Both the position numbers and the translations under genes were made by a program. This document shows, one piece after another, positions 51,296 to 59,831 of a stretch of DNA of 64,000 nucleotides. Positions within the stretch are counted from its first letter, which is position 1. Every line of letters starts with the position of its first letter. This DNA is from Afifella marina DSM 2698. Lineage in GTDB: Bacteria; Pseudomonadota; Alphaproteobacteria; Rhizobiales; Afifellaceae. The DNA lies in assembly GCF_900102695.1 (NCBI RefSeq), contig NZ_FMVW01000009.1:62001-126000 (forward strand), in the 5' to 3' direction. Under the pieces are notes generated by a model. The model did no database searches. It was not told where the DNA came from and worked only from the letters and a program-made list of their open reading frames with translations.

Positions 51296-53656
51296 ATGAA
51301 GTTGATGTCCACGGAAATGTCAGGTGGAGGCAGCACCGGCGATCTCGTCGAGGATGCTGCGCTCGCGGGGAAGCGAGCTTCTGTGCAACAGCCGCAGGCC
51401 GCGGCGCCTGCCTCGTCTGACGCGTCACGGTCCCGCAGTCTCTGGATGACGCCCGCAGCCCAGGCGGCGATCACTCGCATGGAGGAGGACATCCTTCGCG
51501 AGGTCGCGGTGGCCGCAAGGACGCCCCGGCTGCATGGGAAGACGAAAGAGCCGAGAGCTTCGTGGCAGGGGCTTCCGAAGGCGGTGCAGCTCGACGAGCT
51601 CGCCTTGGTTTCCAAAGCGCAAGCCGGTCCGCAGCCTCCGGGTGGAGAGGCGCCTCAGGCAAGGCCTTCATCCGCGTCGCCGTCGCAAGAGAGGATGGGC
51701 CGTAGCACCGGAAAGCTCGACGACGTCAAACCGACGAAGTTCCGGGAGCCGGAACCAGCAAAGGCGAAATCTCCTCCCTTTGCGCCCGTGATCGAGATCG
51801 AGAAGAACGAGCGCGCTGAGCTCTCTGTGCAAAAAGGGGGCGGCGGCAAGCCACCGCCGTCTTCGGGCGGCAGCGGCGGTGGAGGCGGCGGCTCCGATGG
51901 CCGGCCGAAGATGCAGGAGCGCGTCTCGCAGCCGAATTTCCGCCAGGCGCTCGCCCTGACGGTGGCGAAAGTGAAGATGAACATGCTCGTCGTGTTCGTC
52001 TTTACGATCGCAATGAACGTCCTCGTTCTCGCCGTGCCGATCTATCTTTTCCAGATCGCCGACCGCGTTCTCACCAGCCGCTCCGTCGATACGCTCGTCA
52101 TGCTGACGTTGATCACGGCGGGTGCGATCGTGGGACAGGTGCTTCTCGACGTTTTCCGCCGCCGCATCCTGATGCGCACCGCCTCGGAGATCGAGACGCG
52201 GCTGAGTTCGCCGATCCTGAGCGCGGCGGCGCGCTCTGCGCTCGGGGGAAGCGGGCGCGATTATCAGGTGCTGGGAGATCTCCAGCATATCCGCAACTTC
52301 GTCACCGGCGGCACGCTCCTGGCGATGCTCGATGCGCCGCTTGCGCCGATCTTCATCCTGGCGGTTTTCCTCGTCCACCCGCATCTCGGTTTCATCGTCT
52401 GCACGTCGATCCTGCTGTTGATGGCCGTTGCGTTCATCAACCGCCAGATCACGGCGAGACCCTTCGCGGAAGCCAATGCGCATCTGACGATGGCCAATCT
52501 CAACCTGGAATCCCTGTCGCGCAATTCGCAGATCATCAATGCGCTCGGGATGATCCCGGAGGCCGTGCGCATGTGGGGACGTGCCAACGCCAACTCGCTG
52601 CGCCACCAGGTAACCGCGCAGGATCGCAACGTCTTCTTCACCGGCATTTCCAAGGCCATTCGCCTCTTCGCCCAGATCGCCATGCTCGGCTGGGGCGCGC
52701 ATCTGGCTCTCGACGGGCGGCTCACAGGCGGCATGGTGATCGCCTCCTCGATCATTGCGAGCCGCGCGCTCGCACCGGTCGAAGGGACGATCGAGGGATG
52801 GCGCACCTATATCCAGTCCCGCGCGGCCTATGACCGGATCGCCACCTTGCTACGGACATCACCGCTCAATGTGGAGCGCCTCAGGCTGCCGCAACCGACG
52901 GGTCGCCTCGACGTGGAGCGGGTTCTGTTCGTGCCGCCGCCCAACAAGCGCGTCATTCTGAACGGCGTCACCTTCAGTCTGGAGCCCGGTGAGACCCTGG
53001 CAATCATCGGGGATTCGGGCGCCGGCAAGTCGACTTTGGGCAAAATGCTGGTCGGCTCGATCGTGCCGACGGCCGGAAGCGTGCGGCTCGATCTCATGGA
53101 ACTGAAGAACTGGGACCCGCGGCAGCTCGGCGAGAATATCGGCTATCTTCCGCAGGACATTCAGCTGTTTCCGGCCTCCATCAAGGCGAACATTGCCCGC
53201 ATGCGCGAAGATGTGACGGACGAGATGATCTTCGAGGCCGCGGCGCTCGCCGGCGTGCACAAGCTGATCGCGTCGCTGCCGCAGGGCTATGAGACCATGA
53301 TCGCAGGCGATGGTGCGCCGCTCTCCGGCGGCCAGAAGCAGCGCATCGGATTGGCCCGGGCCTTCTTCGGCAATCCGCGTCTCGTCATCCTGGACGAGCC
53401 GAACTCCAATCTCGACACGGCCGGCGAGCAGGCGCTGGCCCAGGCGATCGAAAAGGCGAAGACGGTCGGCACGACGGTCATCGCGATCACGCAGCGCACG
53501 GCACTCCTGCGTTGCGTCGACAAGATCATGGTCATGAAGGACGGCACCGTGCAGGCGATCGGTGAGCGGCAGGCGATGCTGCAGGCGCTTGCCGGTCCGA
53601 AAAAGCCCGGGCCCGGGGGAGCGCCCGACGGTCAGGCGAGGGGAGACCAGGCATGA
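51296..53656 (+). CDS. Type I secretion ABC transporter with long N-terminal extension
   Basis: The 786-residue exporter has an unusual N-terminal region of about 215 residues, rich in Pro, Ala and Gly with a GGSGGGGGGSDG stretch, likely disordered. The membrane domain follows, starting near VKMNMLVVFVFTIAMNVLVL. The ATPase domain shows Walker A GDSGAGKST, signature LSGGQKQR and Walker B LVILDEPNSNLD. It has no C39 peptidase motif; the extension is unlike that domain. It starts three bases after the repeat-protein stop and overlaps the adaptor gene by four bases. Confidence 0.92.
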   Translation: MKLMSTEMSGGGSTGDLVEDAALAGKRASVQQPQAAAPASSDASRSRSLWMTPAAQAAITRMEEDILREVAVAARTPRLHGKTKEPRASWQGLPKAVQLDELALVSKAQAGPQPPGGEAPQARPSSASPSQERMGRSTGKLDDVKPTKFREPEPAKAKSPPFAPVIEIEKNERAELSVQKGGGGKPPPSSGGSGGGGGGSDGRPKMQERVSQPNFRQALALTVAKVKMNMLVVFVFTIAMNVLVLAVPIYLFQIADRVLTSRSVDTLVMLTLITAGAIVGQVLLDVFRRRILMRTASEIETRLSSPILSAAARSALGGSGRDYQVLGDLQHIRNFVTGGTLLAMLDAPLAPIFILAVFLVHPHLGFIVCTSILLLMAVAFINRQITARPFAEANAHLTMANLNLESLSRNSQIINALGMIPEAVRMWGRANANSLRHQVTAQDRNVFFTGISKAIRLFAQIAMLGWGAHLALDGRLTGGMVIASSIIASRALAPVEGTIEGWRTYIQSRAAYDRIATLLRTSPLNVERLRLPQPTGRLDVERVLFVPPPNKRVILNGVTFSLEPGETLAIIGDSGAGKSTLGKMLVGSIVPTAGSVRLDLMELKNWDPRQLGENIGYLPQDIQLFPASIKANIARMREDVTDEMIFEAAALAGVHKLIASLPQGYETMIAGDGAPLSGGQKQRIGLARAFFGNPRLVILDEPNSNLDTAGEQALAQAIEKAKTVGTTVIAITQRTALLRCVDKIMVMKDGTVQAIGERQAMLQALAGPKKPGPGGAPDGQARGDQA

Positions 53657-54996
53657 GCAAGAAAGCTGGCGGAGACTACCCGCTGGAGGAATGGTATGCG
53701 CCCGTTCCCCGCTCCATCGCGTCGGCCTCCCTTGCCGGCGCCCTTGTGATCGGGCTCGCCTTCGCAGGCTTCGGGGGCTGGGCGGCGACGGCACCGCTTG
53801 CCGCGGCGGTCGTGGCGAGCGGCACCTTCGTGTCCACCGGCCAGAACAAGCTGGTGCAGCATCTTGAAGGCGGGATCATTCGGGAAATCCGTGCGCGGGA
53901 GGGCGACCGGGTCGATGCCGGCCAGACTCTGCTCGTGCTCGATTCCGTTGCTCCGCGGGCCAATGCGCGCCGCCTGTCGATCCGGTTTGCGCGTTTGCAG
54001 GCGGCGAGCGACCGGCTCTCGGCCCAGGCGGCCGGGCGCGAGGCGTTGGTCTTTCGCGATGTGCGTTTGAACGATGCGGATGGCGAAGAGATCGAGCAGA
54101 TCCAGGATATGCAAAGGCGCCTGTTCGATGCCGCTTTGGCGCAGCTGAAGGGCAATGAGCACATCGTCGAAGGCAGCATTCAGGCGCTGCGCGAAAGGCT
54201 GAAGGGTGTGGAAGCCCAGAAGGCCGCCGTTTCCGAGCAGCTCCGGCTCATCCTCAAGGAGCGCGAAGGCAAGGCCACGCTTCAGGAGAAAGGCCTGTTG
54301 CCGCTGAGCCGTCTGTTCGAAATGGACCGGGTGATCGCCGAAGCGCGGGGCATGGTCGGCAAACTCGAGGGGGACGAAGGCGATCTCAAGAGCCAGATTG
54401 CCCGCCATGAGGCGGAAATCGCCCAGCTTCGCCAGGAAACGCGGCAGCGGGCCGGCGACGAATTGCAGACCGTCAACAGCGACCTCGACGATATCCGCGA
54501 GCAGCTGGCCGCAGCCTCGGACGTTCTTGGCCGTGTCGAGATCCGCTCGCCGGTCGCAGGCATCATCGTCAAGTTCAACTACAATACGATCGGCGGCGTC
54601 ATCGAAAGCGGCAAAGACATTCTGGAGATCTTGCCGGAGAACGAGGATCTCATCATCGAAGCGCCGGTGAAGCCGTCGGACATCGACGATGTGGCGCTTG
54701 GGCAAGCCGCGACCGTCAACCTGACGAGCTTCAACCGCAGGACCACGCCGGCCTTCACCGGCACGGTGATTTACGTGTCCGCCGATACGATCCGCGGCAA
54801 GGATCGCGACAACCCGAAAGACGTCTACCTCGTTCGTGTGCTTCTCGACGACAAGCATCTGGCGCAGGCGCAGGAGTTGCACATCACGCCGGGCATGCCA
54901 GCCGAGATCTTCATCGAGACGGCGTCGCGCACGTTCCTCGATTACATCACGAAGCCGGTGAGAGACAGTATGGGCCGCGCCTTCCGGGAAAGCTGA
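53653..54996 (+). CDS. HlyD-family adaptor of the type I secretion system
   Basis: The 447-residue periplasmic adaptor has one N-terminal transmembrane helix (SLAGALVIGLAFAGFGGWAA at about 25-45). A barrel-sandwich part (SGTFVSTGQNKLVQHLEGGI) is followed by long helical hairpins, then the HlyD-specific RSPVAGIIVKFNYNTIGGVI region. It links the exporter to an outer-membrane TolC-like protein. TolC is not in the window. It overlaps the exporter gene (ATGA). Confidence 0.92.
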   Translation: MSKKAGGDYPLEEWYAPVPRSIASASLAGALVIGLAFAGFGGWAATAPLAAAVVASGTFVSTGQNKLVQHLEGGIIREIRAREGDRVDAGQTLLVLDSVAPRANARRLSIRFARLQAASDRLSAQAAGREALVFRDVRLNDADGEEIEQIQDMQRRLFDAALAQLKGNEHIVEGSIQALRERLKGVEAQKAAVSEQLRLILKEREGKATLQEKGLLPLSRLFEMDRVIAEARGMVGKLEGDEGDLKSQIARHEAEIAQLRQETRQRAGDELQTVNSDLDDIREQLAAASDVLGRVEIRSPVAGIIVKFNYNTIGGVIESGKDILEILPENEDLIIEAPVKPSDIDDVALGQAATVNLTSFNRRTTPAFTGTVIYVSADTIRGKDRDNPKDVYLVRVLLDDKHLAQAQELHITPGMPAEIFIETASRTFLDYITKPVRDSMGRAFRES

Positions 54997-55105
54997 GCCC
55001 GGGAAAGCCGAGCCGCCTCCGGAGGGGGATCCGGCGGTTCCTTTCGCAAGCGTCGTCTCAAGGGGGATCGGGCGCGAGCGTTTCGGGATGATGGCCGGCA
55101 GGCGC

Positions 55106-55146
55106 GAGTGTCCTCCCGGCGGTTCGCCGCCGGGAGGACACTCTTT
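55106..55146 (+). terminator. Long hairpin after the secretion operon
   Basis: A 17-bp perfect stem GAGTGTCCTCCCGGCGG/CCGCCGGGAGGACACTC closes a TTCG loop (55106-55143), followed by TTTC. It lies between the convergent secretion operon and cydX and may stop transcription from both. Confidence 0.7.
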
Positions 55147-55295
55147 CAGGCTTGGGTCGGTCGCTCGGCGGCCGGTTTTTGGGGTGAATGCGCTTCGATG
55201 CGCTCATCCTCTTCCATGAGTTCGAACCACATGGCGTTGAGAACGGCAAAGGCGGCTGCCAGCGGCAGGCCGAGAAGCCAGGCGAAATACCACAT
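55146..55295 (-). CDS. cydX: Cytochrome bd oxidase small subunit CydX
   Basis: The 49-residue protein starts MWYFAWLLGLPLAAAFAVLN, the CydX signature, and has one transmembrane helix with a charged C-terminal tail. It stabilises the bd oxidase haems. An AGGAGGAG ribosome site precedes it; it lies 20 bases after cydB in the operon. Confidence 0.95.
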   Translation of the reverse strand: MWYFAWLLGLPLAAAFAVLNAMWFELMEEDERIEAHSPQKPAAERPTQA

Positions 55296-55314
55296 CTCAA
55301 TCTCCTCCTGTCGC

Positions 55315-56478
55315 TTAGTAGGCGTGGCTCTTGCCACCGCTGATTTCGTCCTCGTCGACCTTGCCCCACAGCACCCGATAGACCCAGGCGGTATAGACAA
55401 GGATGATCGGCACGAAGATCGCCGTGACGACGAGCATGATGAAGAGCGTGAGGTGGCTCGACGAGGCATCCCAGACGGTGAGGCTCGCCTTCGGCATGAG
55501 CGACGACGGCAGGATGAAGGGAAACATCGACGCGCCCACGGTCGAAATGATGCCGACGATCGAAAGGCCGCTGACGATCACGGTGAGACCTTCCAGGCGG
55601 ATCCTGAGCAGGATGAACGCCAGGAAGGCCGCGACGATGCCGAGGATCGGCGCCGCCATCATCCAGGGATAGGTCCCGTAATTGCCGAGCCAGATCCCTT
55701 CTCCCATCTCGACCGATTTCACGAGCGGGTTTGAAGGCCCGACCGGATCGATCGAGCCGACGATCCGGTAGCCGTCGACGAAAGCCCAGATATAGGCGCC
55801 GGCAAGCACGAAGAGGGCGATCGTCGCGATTGCGGCGATGCTTCCATAGTTGCGGGCGCGCTCACGCACGTCACCTTGCGTCTTCAAGACGAGCCAGGCG
55901 CCGCCATGCATGATGAGCATCGAGACGGAGACGAGACCGCACAAAAGCGCGAAGGGATTGAGCAGCCCGAAAAACGTGCCGTCGTAGAAGATGCGCAGAT
56001 CGCTGTTGAAGCGGAAGGGAACGCCCTGGAGGACGTTGCCGACGGCGACACCGAAGATGAGCGCCGGCACGAACGAGCCGATGAAGAGAGCCCAATCCCA
56101 GTTCCGACGCCATGTGGGGCTCTCGCGTTTGGAGCGGTATTTGAAGCCGACCGGCCGCAAGATGAGCGCGAACAGGATCGCGAACATGGCGAGATAGAAG
56201 CCGGAGAAGGACACCGCATAAAGCGGCGGCCAGGCGGCGAAGATCGCGCCGCCTCCGAGGATCAGCCAGACCTGGTTGCCTTCCCAGACCGGGCCGACGG
56301 AGTTGATGACGACACGTCGTTCCAGATCGTTCCTGGCGACGAAAGGCAGCAACGTGCCCGTGCCGAGATCGAAACCGTCGGTGACGGCAAAGCCGATCAA
56401 CAGAATGCCGAGGAGCCCCCACCAGATCAGGCGAAGGACATCGTAGGAGATAAGGTCGTGAAGGATCATAGCTGTCAC
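55315..56478 (-). CDS. cydB: Cytochrome bd ubiquinol oxidase subunit II
   Basis: The 387-residue protein has about nine helices and starts MTAMILHDLISYDVLRLIWW with the conserved AVTDGFDLGTGTLLPFV. It pairs with CydA. Its start overlaps the cydA stop by four bases. Length matches the family. Confidence 0.96.
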   Translation of the reverse strand: MTAMILHDLISYDVLRLIWWGLLGILLIGFAVTDGFDLGTGTLLPFVARNDLERRVVINSVGPVWEGNQVWLILGGGAIFAAWPPLYAVSFSGFYLAMFAILFALILRPVGFKYRSKRESPTWRRNWDWALFIGSFVPALIFGVAVGNVLQGVPFRFNSDLRIFYDGTFFGLLNPFALLCGLVSVSMLIMHGGAWLVLKTQGDVRERARNYGSIAAIATIALFVLAGAYIWAFVDGYRIVGSIDPVGPSNPLVKSVEMGEGIWLGNYGTYPWMMAAPILGIVAAFLAFILLRIRLEGLTVIVSGLSIVGIISTVGASMFPFILPSSLMPKASLTVWDASSSHLTLFIMLVVTAIFVPIILVYTAWVYRVLWGKVDEDEISGGKSHAY

Positions 56479-58052
56479 TCCGCCGGTACGACGTGGGAGG
56501 AGATGGCCGGGCTTTCAGGCTCTTCCTCGGGATCGGGCCCTTTGCGGATCGCCGCCACCATCAGGCCCATCTCGATGATGAAGAGGGTCGTGTAGATGAG
56601 GACGAAGCCGATTATGGTCATCAAGACCGTGCCGGCACCGAGATCCGAGACGGCTGCGGCGGTCGGCAATACGCCTTCGATGATCCAAGGCTGACGTCCG
56701 AATTCGGCGACGAACCAGCCGCTTTCGGCCGCAATCCATGGCAGCGGGATGGAAAAGACCGCCACCCAGAGGAGCCAGCGGCGCTTCTCCAACGTGTGCT
56801 GGGCCGACAAGACGAAGAAGACGCCCATCAACAGGATGAAGAAGAAGCCGAGGCCTACCATGATGCGGAAGGTCCAGAAGAGCGGCAAGACGCCTGGGAC
56901 CGTGTCCCATGCCGCCTTGGTGATCTCCTCTTCGCTGGCATTGCGCGGGTCGTCGACGTAGCGCTTCAGAAGAAGCGCATAGCCGAGCTCGTGACCGTTG
57001 TCTTCGAAGGTCTTGCGAAGGTTGCCCGGAACCGGGTCACCCGGTGGCAGGCTGCGGATCTGCTGCAAGGCGTCGAAGGCCGTAATGCCTTGCCGGATGC
57101 GCACTTTTGCGAGTTCGACGAGCTCCTCGATCCCGGGGATCTCGGTGTTGATCGAGCGCGTGCCGATGAGGCCCATCACCCAGGGAATATGCACCGCGTA
57201 ATGCGTTTCGCGGTCTTCCTGGTCGGGGATGCCGACGACGGTGAAGGCCGCGGGAGCGGGCTCGGTGTGCCACATGGCCTCGATCGCGGCGAGCTTCATC
57301 TTTTGGTGCTCGGTCGAGAGGTAGCCGCTCTCGTCACCCAGAACGACGACAGAGAGGGCGGAAGCGAGGCCGAAGGAGGCCGCGACCGCCATGGAGCGCT
57401 TGGCCAGCGCGATGTGGCGCCCCTTCAAGAGATACCAGGCGGAGACGCCGAGTACGAAGACGGCGGCCGTCACATAGCCGGCGGAGACCGTGTGCACGAA
57501 TTTCGCCTGCGCCACAGGGTTGAAGAGAACTGCGGCGAAATCCGTCACCTCCATGCGCATCGTGTCGAAGTTGAAGGCCGAACCGACGGGGTTCTGCATC
57601 CAGCCGTTGGCGATCAGGATCCACAAGGCGGAGAGGTTGGAGCCGATGGCCACCGCCCAGGTTGCGGTGAGGTGGCCGCGCTTCGACATTTTGTCCCAGC
57701 CGAAGAAGAAGAGGCCGACGAAGGTCGCTTCCAGGAAGAAGGCCATCAGACCTTCAATGGCGAGAGGCGCGCCAAAAATGTCGCCGACATAGTGGCTGTA
57801 ATAGCTCCAATTCATGCCGAACTGGAATTCCATGACGATGCCGGTTGCGACCCCGACGACGAAGTTGATGCCGAAGAGCACGCCCCAGAACTTCGTCATC
57901 TGCCGCCAGATCGGGCGGTCGGTCATGACGTAGACCGTCTCCATGATGGCAAGCATGATGGAGAGGCCGAGGGTCAGGGGCACGAAAAGGAAGTGGTAAA
58001 GCGCCGTCAACGCAAATTGCAGGCGCGATAGATCTACAATGTCGAGTTCCAT
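56475..58052 (-). CDS. cydA: Cytochrome bd ubiquinol oxidase subunit I
   Basis: The 525-residue subunit carries all haems (b558, b595, d). It starts MELDIVDLSRLQFALTALYHFLFVPLTLG, with axial-ligand His in helix 1 and the conserved GRQPW motif near residue 445. The length fits the long Q-loop (bd-I) subfamily. It oxidises quinol and reduces oxygen at high affinity. Confidence 0.96.
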   Translation of the reverse strand: MELDIVDLSRLQFALTALYHFLFVPLTLGLSIMLAIMETVYVMTDRPIWRQMTKFWGVLFGINFVVGVATGIVMEFQFGMNWSYYSHYVGDIFGAPLAIEGLMAFFLEATFVGLFFFGWDKMSKRGHLTATWAVAIGSNLSALWILIANGWMQNPVGSAFNFDTMRMEVTDFAAVLFNPVAQAKFVHTVSAGYVTAAVFVLGVSAWYLLKGRHIALAKRSMAVAASFGLASALSVVVLGDESGYLSTEHQKMKLAAIEAMWHTEPAPAAFTVVGIPDQEDRETHYAVHIPWVMGLIGTRSINTEIPGIEELVELAKVRIRQGITAFDALQQIRSLPPGDPVPGNLRKTFEDNGHELGYALLLKRYVDDPRNASEEEITKAAWDTVPGVLPLFWTFRIMVGLGFFFILLMGVFFVLSAQHTLEKRRWLLWVAVFSIPLPWIAAESGWFVAEFGRQPWIIEGVLPTAAAVSDLGAGTVLMTIIGFVLIYTTLFIIEMGLMVAAIRKGPDPEEEPESPAISSHVVPAE

Positions 58053-58133
58053 CGGCGGTAACCGGTTTGCCCGGTCTCCTTTCTCTGCCGGCCCCCATCG
58101 GGTGCGAGGCCGGCGGTTGATCCCGCGTCGCTC

Positions 58134-59831
58134 CTAATCGGGACGGAGGGCTTCGAGCGCCTGCTCGAAACCCGGTTCGTTGCGCCGCGGGGCCGCAACG
58201 ATCTGCCCCTGTTCCAGGATGACGAGACGGTCGGCGATCTCCGCCTCCCGCCGCAAATGTGTGCTGATGACGAGGCTGCGGCCGCGTTTCTGGCCCTTGA
58301 GGCGCCGCATGATTTCGCGCGCGGTCGGGCCATCGAGGCCTTCGGTCGGCTCGTCGAGAAGCCAAAGAGGTGTGTCGCGCAGGAAAAGACGCGCCAGCGA
58401 GAGGCGTCGTGCCTGGCCGCCGGAAAGGCCGAGCCCGCCTTCGCCGAGCCGGGTCTCGAGAGCTGAGGGGAGAGCTTCGACATCCGCTCGAAGGCCGGCG
58501 GCCTCAAGCGCGCGCCAGAGCCTCGCCTCGCTCGCGTCAGGATTGGCGATCTGAAGATTGCCGGCGAGGGTGTCCTGAAAAAGCTCGGTGCGCTGCGTCA
58601 AAAGCACTGATGGAGAATGCGCGATCTCGCCCGCCTCGGGTGTGGCTTCGTCGGCCAGGAGCGCGAGCAACGTCGATTTGCCGGCGCCGCTCGGCCCCAC
58701 GACCGCGAGGGTTTCGCCTTCCGTGAGGGTGAGTGAGATATCGCTCAGGCAAAGTCTTTTCGCATCGGGATAACGGAAATCGACCGACTTCAGGCGCGCC
58801 GCTTGCCTGTTTGGCGGCATAGAAGGCGGTCGTGCCGGTGCCACGGGATCTGTCTTGAGGCGCGGAGCGAGACGGCGTGCTGCAAGGCGCGTGCGGCCGA
58901 GCTCGACGGCACCACGTTTGAGGGCTGCAAAAGGTTCGGCGGCGGCAAAGACGACGAGGATCGCAAGCGCTGCGGCTGGTGCGCCGATCTCGTTTGCCTC
59001 GGCAAGGCGCGCCGCGACATAGAGCGTGCCGGCAAGAAGCAGGGCGCCGGCAATGCCGAAAGCGGCTGAGGCTCTCGTCTCGATGCGGTTCAGGCGTTCA
59101 TCGGTGGCGACGAGGCGCCGGTCCGTGCGTGCGATCGCATGGCGCTCTGCGGTGAGACGCGCGGCCATTGCGAGTTCGGTCTGGCCCGCAACGAGATCGA
59201 TGGTGCGGGTGCGCAACGCTTCCGTGAGATGCGCGCGCCGAAGACCGGGCGCAAGCGCGGCCGCGGCCGTGCGCAGTGGAATGATGAGGCCGAGGAGGGC
59301 AAGCCACAGAAAGGCTGAGAGACCGAGCCACGGATTGAGGGCGGCGAGGACGAGCCCGGTTGCCGCCGCCGCGGCAAAAGCCGCCAGGAAGGGCACGAGG
59401 ATGCGCAGGTAAATGGAATCGAGGGCGTCGATGTCGGCCGTCAGGCGGAAGAGAAGCCGTGCCGGGCGCTCCAGAAGGCGCCGTGCCGCGCCGGGCGGGG
59501 CCCATCCGCGGAAGAGTTTTTCGCGCAAGGCGGCGAGCGCACTTAAGGTCGCTTCATGGGTCGTCAGCCGCTCGCCGTAGCGGCCGGCCGTGCGGGCGAT
59601 CGCGAGAAAACGGATGGCGGCGGCGGGGGCGAAGACGTCGAAGGCGAGGGCTGTGGCCGTCGAGAGGCCGGCAATCGCGGTTGCCGTGATGAACCAGCCG
59701 GAAAGGCCGAGAAGGCCGACACCCGCCAGCACCGTCACGGCGGCAAGGGCAGCGCCCGCTGCCAGCATCGGCCGGCGCTCGGCGAGGAGGACCGCGAGAA
59801 CGGGCCGGAGATCGTGCCAGGCCGCCTTCAT
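58134..59831 (-). CDS. cydC: Thiol reductant ABC exporter subunit CydC
   Basis: The 565-residue half-transporter, with six helices and a C-terminal ABC domain (GPSGAGKSTLLALLADEA, GLGLSGGQARRLSLARLFL, LWLLDEPTEGLD), forms a heterodimer with CydD that exports glutathione and cysteine needed for bd assembly. It overlaps cydD by four bases. Confidence 0.94.
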   Translation of the reverse strand: MKAAWHDLRPVLAVLLAERRPMLAAGAALAAVTVLAGVGLLGLSGWFITATAIAGLSTATALAFDVFAPAAAIRFLAIARTAGRYGERLTTHEATLSALAALREKLFRGWAPPGAARRLLERPARLLFRLTADIDALDSIYLRILVPFLAAFAAAAATGLVLAALNPWLGLSAFLWLALLGLIIPLRTAAAALAPGLRRAHLTEALRTRTIDLVAGQTELAMAARLTAERHAIARTDRRLVATDERLNRIETRASAAFGIAGALLLAGTLYVAARLAEANEIGAPAAALAILVVFAAAEPFAALKRGAVELGRTRLAARRLAPRLKTDPVAPARPPSMPPNRQAARLKSVDFRYPDAKRLCLSDISLTLTEGETLAVVGPSGAGKSTLLALLADEATPEAGEIAHSPSVLLTQRTELFQDTLAGNLQIANPDASEARLWRALEAAGLRADVEALPSALETRLGEGGLGLSGGQARRLSLARLFLRDTPLWLLDEPTEGLDGPTAREIMRRLKGQKRGRSLVISTHLRREAEIADRLVILEQGQIVAAPRRNEPGFEQALEALRPD

